Source: Acidobacteriota bacterium
Lineage (GTDB): Bacteria > Acidobacteriota > Thermoanaerobaculia > Multivoradales > JAHEKO01
Length of the DNA stretch: 12,721 bases
Assembly: GCA_006227875.1 (NCBI GenBank)
Contig: SBFI01000451.1
Coordinates: 1 to 12,721 of the forward strand
Reading direction: 5' to 3'
Position 1 is the first letter of the stretch. Each line of letters opens with the position of its first letter. The position numbers and the translations under genes were made by a program. Under the pieces are notes generated by a model. That model was not told where the DNA came from, made no database searches, and saw only the letters and a program-made list of their open reading frames with translations. Shown here in pieces: positions 7,592-12,721 of the stretch.

Positions 7592-8359
7592 GTGTCGAGC
7601 ATTGAAAGTCAGAATGCGACTTCGGGCATGGGCAAAAAGATCGCCGTGGTCGCTGCTCTCCAAGAAGAGCTGACCCCCCTGGGTGAGCGGATACGGAATC
7701 CGGTGAGCCGTCGGTTGGACTCGATCGAGACTACCGAGGGCCTGCTGGGAGACGTCGGGGTGGTCCTGGCTGCCACCGGGGATGGAGAGCAGGCCGCCGA
7801 GGCGGGCATCTCCCTTCTTCTCGCCGACCAGCAGGTCGATGCGCTGATAGTGGTCGGTGTGGCCGGGGGTCTCGATCCCACTCTCCAGGCCGGCGCCATC
7901 GTCGCGGCTCGAGCGGTACACAACGGTACCGGACCCGTGGGTGAGCCCGATCAGAAGTGGCTGGGCCGTGCTCTGGAGCAAGAGGGGACGGTCGAGGGGA
8001 CGGTGGTGAGCTCGAGCGGAATCGCCGTCGACCGCGAGTCGAAGTCCCGGCTGTGGATGGAGCTGGGTGGGGGAGCGCCGGCCGTCGTCGACCTCGAATC
8101 AGCGACCTATGCCCTTGAAGCGGTCACAAGAGGCATCCCCTATCTGGTACTGCGGGCCGTGAGCGACACCGCCGACGAGACCCTGCCATTGGACTTCAAT
8201 CGGTTTCGTGGCCCCGACGGTCGGATAGACCGCAATCGGGTGTTGCGGCATGCCTTGCTTCATCCACACCTGCTGCCACGCCTGTTGGCACTTCGCGAAC
8301 GGGTCCAGGAGTGTGCTCGGCGGTTGGCGGATGTGACGGAGAGTCTGCTGTGCGATTGA
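7592..8359 (+). CDS. hpnG: Adenosylhopane nucleoside phosphorylase/nucleosidase HpnG
   Basis: A 255-residue member of the MTA/SAH nucleosidase and purine nucleoside phosphorylase superfamily. In hopanoid clusters this protein (HpnG) releases adenine from adenosylhopane, giving ribosylhopane or its phosphate. Visible motifs are the N-terminal IAVVAALQEEL strand-helix, the G89-V-A-G-G93 loop, D167-L-E169-S170 (the nucleoside ribose-contacting region) and R188-A-V-S-D192, where Asp192 matches the catalytic acid of the family. The proposed start is GTG 7592, 5 bp after hpnA, with GGAAG 8 bases upstream. ATG 7628 (residue 13) is a real alternative, because the conserved fold only begins there and the first 12 residues look non-conserved. 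The end overlaps the next gene by 10 bases, which indicates translational coupling. The family is certain; the hopanoid substrate rests on the neighbours. Confidence 0.9.
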   Translation: MSSIESQNATSGMGKKIAVVAALQEELTPLGERIRNPVSRRLDSIETTEGLLGDVGVVLAATGDGEQAAEAGISLLLADQQVDALIVVGVAGGLDPTLQAGAIVAARAVHNGTGPVGEPDQKWLGRALEQEGTVEGTVVSSSGIAVDRESKSRLWMELGGGAPAVVDLESATYALEAVTRGIPYLVLRAVSDTADETLPLDFNRFRGPDGRIDRNRVLRHALLHPHLLPRLLALRERVQECARRLADVTESLLCD

Positions 8360-9762
8360 GTCTCAAAGTGCCCGCCATCGGCGCGGTGCTGGCGGTGCTG
8401 TTGCTCACCGGGGTCGCGGCAACCTCTGTCTCGGCCGAGGCACCCGAAGCGAAGGACCTGAAGCCTCGAAAGCTGATCATCGCTCTGGATGCGGTGCCCT
8501 TCTGGGTCGTCGAAGACGTGATGGACCCCGATCTCGGGGAGGAGGCACTGTTCAAGGACTTCAAGGGTCCGGTGCCGATGGTCAGCACCTTTCCCTCTTC
8601 GACCAGCGTTGCCCTGGTTGGCATGCTGGGTCCGTTTGGTCTCGGTTTGTCACCCGGCTACGAAGCCCGCTTCTACGATTGGCAGATGGGAAAGGTCCGT
8701 GGGGGGGGTGTGGTGAGCTACCGCCGGATCGAGTTCCCCTGGCGGGAGTATTTCGATTGGGGTCGCAAGGGCCCGATAGGCAGTGCCATCGAAGGAACGC
8801 GGCCGATCAAATACAGCATCAAGCGGCTACGCCGGGCGATCCAGGACTTTGCCACCAACAACCGAGAGACCTTTTTCATCTACATCGCCCCCACCGATAC
8901 CGCGGCTCATACCAAGGGCCCGGAGGCTCTCAAGAAGGTGTTGGTCGCCCTCGATCAGATGCTGACCGAGCTCGAGGAGTCCCAGAAGCGACCGATCGAG
9001 GTGGTGATCTTCTCCGATCACGGCCTGGCGGGTGACGAGCCGCTAATCAACGTCTGGAAAGGCCTCAAGAAGGCGATCAAAGAAGCTGGGTTCAAGCTCC
9101 GTACCAAGCGTCTAAAGGGTCCAAAGGATGTGGTGATGGTTCCCTTTGGCCTGGTCTCGAGCGCCGAGGCCTATGTTATGGAGGAGAACAAGGGTGAGAT
9201 AGCCGAGGTCCTGGCCTCGGCACCGGGAGTCGACGTGTGTGTGTACAGCTCCGACGCTGGCTGGTTGGTTGAGAGCAAAAGGGGGAGAGCCGCCTTCAGG
9301 GCAGAGGAGACCTCGAGCGGGCGGGTCTGGTTTTACGACTCGATTAACGGAGACCCCTTCGACTACCTGCCGTTGATCGAGAAGTATCGCGCCCAGGCTG
9401 GGAGCGAGCCCACTGGTATGCGCGATCAGGCCTGGTTTCAAGCCTCGTGGGACGCAACCTATCCCGACGCCTTTTATCGGTTGACGCGGGCCTTCGAGCT
9501 GGTGGAGAACCCGGCCTCGATTCTGTGTTCTGTGGAGCCTGGCTATATGTATGGCTCCCGCAAGACCGAGCGGCTGGCAATGCTGGGTGGGGGTCGCTTG
9601 CGCTGGACCCATGGGGCGCTTTTCCGCGAGGCCACCTGGGGCTTTTTGACGAGCAATGTCACCAGCTGGGAGCCGCCGGCCGCGGTGCGGTTCGACGAGA
9701 GCCTTCTCCCTTTCCTCGAAGTTGGGCGAGGCGCTGACAGTTTTGCGGCCGGAAACAAGTAG
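8350..9762 (+). CDS. Secreted alkaline-phosphatase-superfamily phosphatase/phosphodiesterase, coupled to hpnG
   Basis: A 470-residue protein starting with GTG 8350. GGAGAG (8338-8343) is 6 bases upstream, and the start overlaps the hpnG stop. Residues 1-29 form a Sec signal peptide (basic MRLSLK, a hydrophobic core, likely cleavage after VSA), so it should act in the periplasm or outside. Every metal site of type I phosphodiesterase/nucleotide pyrophosphatase enzymes can be found: D47 (KLIIALD), a nucleophile Thr85 in FPSSTS, D183-x3-H187 (APTDTAAH), D223-H224 (FSDHG) and H421 (RWTHG). It is therefore probably an active two-metal phosphoester hydrolase. The gap between H224 and H421 is about 200 residues, longer than the roughly 105 I recall for bacterial NPP, implying an insertion. 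This is not a standard hopanoid gene, and its substrate is unknown. The coupling to hpnG suggests a phosphorylated hopanoid or head group; a general phosphatase or sulfatase-like enzyme is possible. Confidence 0.85.
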   Translation: MRLSLKVPAIGAVLAVLLLTGVAATSVSAEAPEAKDLKPRKLIIALDAVPFWVVEDVMDPDLGEEALFKDFKGPVPMVSTFPSSTSVALVGMLGPFGLGLSPGYEARFYDWQMGKVRGGGVVSYRRIEFPWREYFDWGRKGPIGSAIEGTRPIKYSIKRLRRAIQDFATNNRETFFIYIAPTDTAAHTKGPEALKKVLVALDQMLTELEESQKRPIEVVIFSDHGLAGDEPLINVWKGLKKAIKEAGFKLRTKRLKGPKDVVMVPFGLVSSAEAYVMEENKGEIAEVLASAPGVDVCVYSSDAGWLVESKRGRAAFRAEETSSGRVWFYDSINGDPFDYLPLIEKYRAQAGSEPTGMRDQAWFQASWDATYPDAFYRLTRAFELVENPASILCSVEPGYMYGSRKTERLAMLGGGRLRWTHGALFREATWGFLTSNVTSWEPPAAVRFDESLLPFLEVGRGADSFAAGNK

Positions 9763-9895
9763 AACGCCCGGGATGAAGTAAAATGGACTTACTCGGACAG
9801 GCTCCTAACCTGTACAATGATTTCGAGCCTGGAGTTTGTTTCCCGGCATGCGCCGGTAGGCGGTGCTGTCTTTTGGCATCGGAGTATGTGGGCTG
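9763..9895 (+). promoter_or_regulatory. Gap between the hopanoid and isoprenoid modules, candidate promoter and leader
   Basis: This is the largest gap within the + strand run (133 bp), so a second promoter is plausible. TACAAT (9813-9818) matches five of six bases of a -10 element, but no good -35 hexamer lies 16-19 bp upstream. ACAGG (9797-9801) and CCTGT (9809-9813) form a small dyad just before it. CCGGC-ATGC-GCCGG (9843-9856) makes a tight hairpin in the presumed leader. No poly-T terminator for the preceding gene is visible. A short open frame through this region is listed separately. Confidence 0.35.
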
Positions 9896-9896
9896 A
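9783..9896 (+). CDS. Possible 37-residue upstream ORF overlapping the prenyl synthase start
   Basis: An ATG at 9783 opens a 37-codon frame with Cys residues clustered in its second half (VCFPAC, then RRCC). Its TGA overlaps the ATG at 9896 in the arrangement TGATG, a classic form of translational coupling. The Shine-Dalgarno is weak (GGGAT or GAAG before the ATG). It matches no family I recognise. The candidate -10 box at 9813 lies inside it, so both cannot be used on the same short transcript. It may be a leader peptide or simply chance; confidence is low. Confidence 0.2.
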   Translation: MDLLGQAPNLYNDFEPGVCFPACAGRRCCLLASEYVG

Positions 9897-11035
9897 TGAG
9901 TGAAAGTCCGGTGTCGAAGATAGGGAAAGTTGAGGGTTTGAAAACCATGGAGATTTCGGCTCCAGCGGTGCCAACCTTCGAGGATCTACTCGAGTCCTTC
10001 AGGCAGAAGCTCGAAGACGAGCTGCGGGCGTGGCTCGCGGTCAAGCGGGCCAAGGCCACAAGAGTCGTGCCGGCGTCCGGGGAGCTGACCGGCGTGCTGT
10101 CGGACTATGTCTTCCGCGGTGGCAAGCGTCTCCGTCCGGCCCTGCTCTATTACAGCTACCGGAGCTGTGGGGGCACCACCGACGAAACCGTCTTGCCGCT
10201 GGCGATGGCCGTCGAGCTGCTCCACACCTATCTGTTGGCCCACGACGACATCATGGATCGGGCGGAGGTGAGACGGGGCGAGCCGGCCGTCCATCTGGTC
10301 TTCAGCGATCTTCATGATTCCCGTGAATGGGCCGGCGACTCCGGTCATTTCGGCCAATCGGTGGCCATCCTCCTCGGCGACCTGGCTCAGGCCTACTCCA
10401 TGGAGCTCTTTGTCTCCACACCGGCCGATGAGAACTGGCCCGAGCTGCGCCAAGCCTTCTGCTCGATGGTGCAGGAGGTGATCGTCGGACAGTACCTGGA
10501 GATGACCGCGGGCTATCGGGAGGACCTGGGCGAGGAGGAGCTGCTGCGCGTGCTGCGGATGAAGTCTGGGCGCTACAGCGTGGAGTGGCCGATGCACCTG
10601 GGAGCCATTCTGGCGGGCGCCACCGCGGGAATCCGGGAGGGGCTGTGCCGGTACGGGTCGATGATGGGAGAGGCGTTCCAGCTGCAGGATGATCTGCTGG
10701 GTATGTTTGGTGATCCCGAAAGGGTCGGCAAACCGGTGGGCGCCGATCTGGCCGAGGGCAAGTTCACGGTGCTTATTCACCACGCTCTGCGCCAGGCGCC
10801 GCCGGCCGGTCGGGAGCTGCTGGGCGCGGCTCTCGGCAACCCCGATCTCACACCCGAGGAGGTGTCGAGCGCCCAACAGGTCATTCGCGAGACCGGGGCG
10901 GAAGAGAAAGTCGTTCAGATGATCGATGAACGGATGGGCGCGGCGCAGGCTGTCTTGGCGTCGCTCGAGCTCGAGCCGGAAGGCAAGCGCTTCTTCGAAG
11001 GGCTGGTCGAATACCTGCGGGGGCGAGAGGCATGA
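9896..11035 (+). CDS. Short-chain trans-polyprenyl diphosphate synthase (FPP/GGPP synthase type)
   Basis: This enzyme condenses IPP with allylic diphosphates to FPP (C15) or GGPP (C20). From the ATG at 9896 it is 379 residues. Motifs are GGKRLRP at 75-81 (IPP binding), the first aspartate-rich motif D117-D-I-M-D121 with no two-residue insertion, and the second motif D265-D266 in QLQDDLLGMFGD. A later DLAEGKFTVL segment is also typical. Tyr112 sits five residues before the first Asp motif, a position known to limit chain length, which favours C15-C20 products. The start is uncertain: ATG 9896 has GGAG 11 bases upstream (9881-9884), while ATG 9947 has GAGGG 10 bases upstream and would give 362 residues, closer to the fold's beginning. 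The gene overlaps the isomerase by 4 bp (ATGA). FPP would feed squalene and hence the cyclase of this cluster. Confidence 0.93.
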   Translation: MSESPVSKIGKVEGLKTMEISAPAVPTFEDLLESFRQKLEDELRAWLAVKRAKATRVVPASGELTGVLSDYVFRGGKRLRPALLYYSYRSCGGTTDETVLPLAMAVELLHTYLLAHDDIMDRAEVRRGEPAVHLVFSDLHDSREWAGDSGHFGQSVAILLGDLAQAYSMELFVSTPADENWPELRQAFCSMVQEVIVGQYLEMTAGYREDLGEEELLRVLRMKSGRYSVEWPMHLGAILAGATAGIREGLCRYGSMMGEAFQLQDDLLGMFGDPERVGKPVGADLAEGKFTVLIHHALRQAPPAGRELLGAALGNPDLTPEEVSSAQQVIRETGAEEKVVQMIDERMGAAQAVLASLELEPEGKRFFEGLVEYLRGREA

Positions 11036-12084
11036 AGGCGGCCAAGGTGTCGAATCGAGCGGCTGCGATCGAGTCTTCCGACCGGGATCGCAAGGCGGAG
11101 CACATCGATCTGGCTCTTCAAGATCGCATGCAGGTTCATGGGAGCTACTTCGAAGAATACGCATTCGAGCACGAGGCGCTGCCGGAGATCGGCCTGGCGG
11201 ACATCGATCTCGAGGTGGAATTTCTCGGCAAGAGGCTGGCGGCACCCCTTCTCATCTCCTGTATGACGGGCGGTACCGAGGAAGCGACTCGCATCAATCA
11301 CAATCTGGCGATCGCGGCAGAGGAAACGGGTATCGCCATCGGGCTCGGGTCGCAAAGAAAGGCGATCGAGGACCCGTCGCTGGTCGAGAGTTTTCAAATC
11401 CGCTCGTTGGCTCCGTCGGTACCCATCCTCGCCAATCTGGGTGCGGTGCAGCTCAACTACGGATTCGGTGTCGACGAGTGCCGGGCGGCGGTCGAGATGA
11501 TCGACGCGGATGCGCTGGTCTTTCATCTCAACCCGCTGCAGGAGGCGCTGCAACCGGAAGGGCAGGGGGACTTCTCCGGTCTTATCGCCAAGATGGGTGA
11601 GATCGCGAGCCAGTTGGAGGTGCCGGTCGTCGTCAAGGAGGTCGGTTGTGGAATCTCCGGTGCGACGGCGCGGGCTCTCGCAAAGGCCGGCGTCACCATC
11701 ATCGATACGGCGGGGGTGGGTGGTACGAGCTGGGCCAGAATCGAAGCGCAACGGGCCCGGGATCTGGAGATCGGTGAGCTTTTTGCCGACTGGGGGATTC
11801 CCACTCCCGAATCGATCCGGCAGCTGCGGGAGATCCCCGGCTTGACCATCGTCGGCAGCGGCGGGATTCGCAACGGCATCGAAGCCGCCAAGGCGATCGC
11901 GCTCGGCGCCGACCTGGTGGGGATGGCGCAGCCGTTCCTGATTGCGGCCGACGAGTCGGCGGACGCGGCCGTCGAGAAGGCTCGGCGTGTCACCCGGGAG
12001 CTGAAGATCACGATGTTTTGTGTGGGTGCTCGCAGCGTCACCGAGCTGCAGAAGGTGCAGCTGCGCAATAAGATTGAGGGGTAG
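11032..12084 (+). CDS. fni: Type 2 isopentenyl-diphosphate delta-isomerase (FMN-dependent)
   Basis: A 350-residue flavoenzyme interconverting IPP and DMAPP, unrelated to the type 1 metal enzyme. Characteristic segments in order are RDRKAEHIDLAL near 18-29 (substrate contact), MTGGT at 78-82 (FMN binding), GLGSQR at 104-109, H165-L-N167-P-L-Q170-E171 (active-site Gln and metal-binding Glu of the family), AGVGGTSW at 227-234 and VGSGGIRNG at 274-282 (FMN phosphate binding), then GMAQPFL. All conserved positions look intact, so the protein should be active. Its ATG overlaps the TGA of the prenyl synthase (ATGA), showing translational coupling, and it lies 5 bp before the HMG-CoA reductase. Type 2 isomerases are common in bacteria that use the mevalonate pathway, where an isomerase is essential because the route yields only IPP. 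Confidence 0.96.
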   Translation: MKAAKVSNRAAAIESSDRDRKAEHIDLALQDRMQVHGSYFEEYAFEHEALPEIGLADIDLEVEFLGKRLAAPLLISCMTGGTEEATRINHNLAIAAEETGIAIGLGSQRKAIEDPSLVESFQIRSLAPSVPILANLGAVQLNYGFGVDECRAAVEMIDADALVFHLNPLQEALQPEGQGDFSGLIAKMGEIASQLEVPVVVKEVGCGISGATARALAKAGVTIIDTAGVGGTSWARIEAQRARDLEIGELFADWGIPTPESIRQLREIPGLTIVGSGGIRNGIEAAKAIALGADLVGMAQPFLIAADESADAAVEKARRVTRELKITMFCVGARSVTELQKVQLRNKIEG

Positions 12085-12089
12085 GGGAT

Positions 12090-12721
12090 ATGGACCCGAT
12101 CAAGAAGAAACTCGACAAGCACGAAGAGCTGGTCCGGGCGATCGTCGAAGGGCGCTCTCGGTTTCACGAAGTATCCGGTGATCTGAGCGCCGAGGACGCA
12201 GCCGAGGTTCGTCGCCAGGCGCTGGAGGAGATGAAGGGGGTCAGCCTCGAGGCGACGGGCAGCTTTACGCTCGATGCCGACCGCGCGTCTCGCAGACACT
12301 GTGAGAACTTCATCGGTGCTATCCAGATTCCGGTCGGAATCACCGGACCTCTGAGTGTCCGCGGCGAGAGGGTCGACGCGGACGAAGAGATCTATGTCCC
12401 CTTGGCGACCACCGAGGGAGCATTGGTGGCAAGCGTCAATCGTGGTTGCCGGGCCATTCGGGAGGCGGGTGGAGCCGTGGTGCGTGTCGAGGACGTCGGT
12501 ATGACCCGAGCGCCCGCTTTCCGTACCTCGGGTGTCGAGCAGACGAGAGAGTTCCTGCAGTGGGTAAAGGACAACGAGGAAGAGATCCGAGCGGTCACTG
12601 AAGGAACCAGCCGCTACCTGCGCCTGCTGGATATTCGTCCGCAGTCGTTCGGCAGCTCGATCTATCTCCGCTTCCGCTTCGAGTCGGGAGAGGCCATGGG
12701 CATGAACATGGCCACCATCGC
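12090..12721 (+). CDS. Class I (archaeal-like) HMG-CoA reductase, 3' end cut by window
   Basis: The first 210 residues of an NADPH-type HMG-CoA reductase, the committed step of the mevalonate pathway, are present; the rest lies beyond the window. The substrate-binding segment ENFIGAIQIPVGITGPL and the catalytic Glu109 in PLATTEGALVASVNRGC are present. RFRFESGEAMGMNMATI follows near residue 195. The MGMNM form, rather than the MGAN of bacterial class II enzymes, places it in class I, and the overall wording is closest to archaeal proteins. Residue 201 is Glu where class I enzymes normally have Asp (DAMGMN). There is no membrane segment at the N-terminus, so it is soluble, unlike eukaryotic HMGRs. 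The ATG at 12090 has GAGGGG 8 bases upstream (12076-12081), inside the end of the isomerase gene. The catalytic Lys, Asp and His further on cannot be checked here. Confidence 0.93.
   Translation, partial: MDPIKKKLDKHEELVRAIVEGRSRFHEVSGDLSAEDAAEVRRQALEEMKGVSLEATGSFTLDADRASRRHCENFIGAIQIPVGITGPLSVRGERVDADEEIYVPLATTEGALVASVNRGCRAIREAGGAVVRVEDVGMTRAPAFRTSGVEQTREFLQWVKDNEEEIRAVTEGTSRYLRLLDIRPQSFGSSIYLRFRFESGEAMGMNMATI

Noticed and set aside
8311..8349. Upstream start for the phosphohydrolase at 8311
   Set aside because: It would put 13 non-hydrophobic residues before the signal peptide; GTG 8350 has GGAGAG at ideal distance and gives a clean Sec signal.
9843..9856. CCGGC-ATGC-GCCGG hairpin as a terminator for the phosphohydrolase gene
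   Set aside because: The stem is only 5 bp and no T-run follows directly; it lies 80 bp past the stop and is more likely part of the next gene's leader.
9986..11245. A 419-codon open frame on the - strand opposite the prenyl synthase and isomerase
   Set aside because: It crosses two well-supported + strand genes, is Arg/Pro/His-rich, and shows no recognisable domain or ribosome binding site.

Overview
This GC-rich window (12.7 kb) is a bacterial chromosome segment carrying a hopanoid (bacterial sterol-like lipid) biosynthesis cluster. It is followed directly by mevalonate-pathway and prenyl-chain genes. All genes from 3493 to the right edge lie on the + strand. No rRNA, tRNA, CRISPR array, insertion sequence or phage gene was seen. 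Using hopanoids, the mevalonate route (type 2 IPP isomerase, class I HMG-CoA reductase) and a large M14 metallopeptidase together suggests a Gram-negative soil or sediment lineage such as Acidobacteriota or Myxococcota. That placement is inference and is weak.

Left region (1-3306): the 3' part of a large M14 zinc carboxypeptidase-like gene on the + strand converges, with a 3-bp gap, on a - strand gene. That gene encodes an exported helical-repeat protein resembling the TatT component of TRAP transporters. Neither has an evident link to hopanoids.

Control region (3307-3492): a 186-bp divergent intergenic region separates the TatT-like gene from the hopanoid genes. It holds two inverted repeats but no convincing promoter.

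Hopanoid module (3493-9762): shc (squalene-hopene cyclase), hpnH (radical SAM adenosylhopane synthase), hpnA (NAD(P)-dependent epimerase/reductase-like) and hpnG (adenosylhopane nucleoside cleavage) are followed by a secreted alkaline-phosphatase-superfamily hydrolase. The start of the hydrolase gene overlaps the end of hpnG. The known chemistry runs squalene -> hopene -> adenosylhopane -> (phospho)ribosylhopane. The coupled hydrolase is the unexpected member and could act on a phosphorylated hopanoid.

Precursor module (9896-12721, continuing off the right edge): a short-chain prenyl diphosphate synthase, type 2 isopentenyl diphosphate isomerase (4-bp overlap) and class I, archaeal-like HMG-CoA reductase (cut by the window end). 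These make mevalonate, interconvert IPP and DMAPP, and condense them to FPP or GGPP. FPP is the precursor of squalene. The squalene synthesis genes themselves (hpnCDE or sqs) are not in the window.
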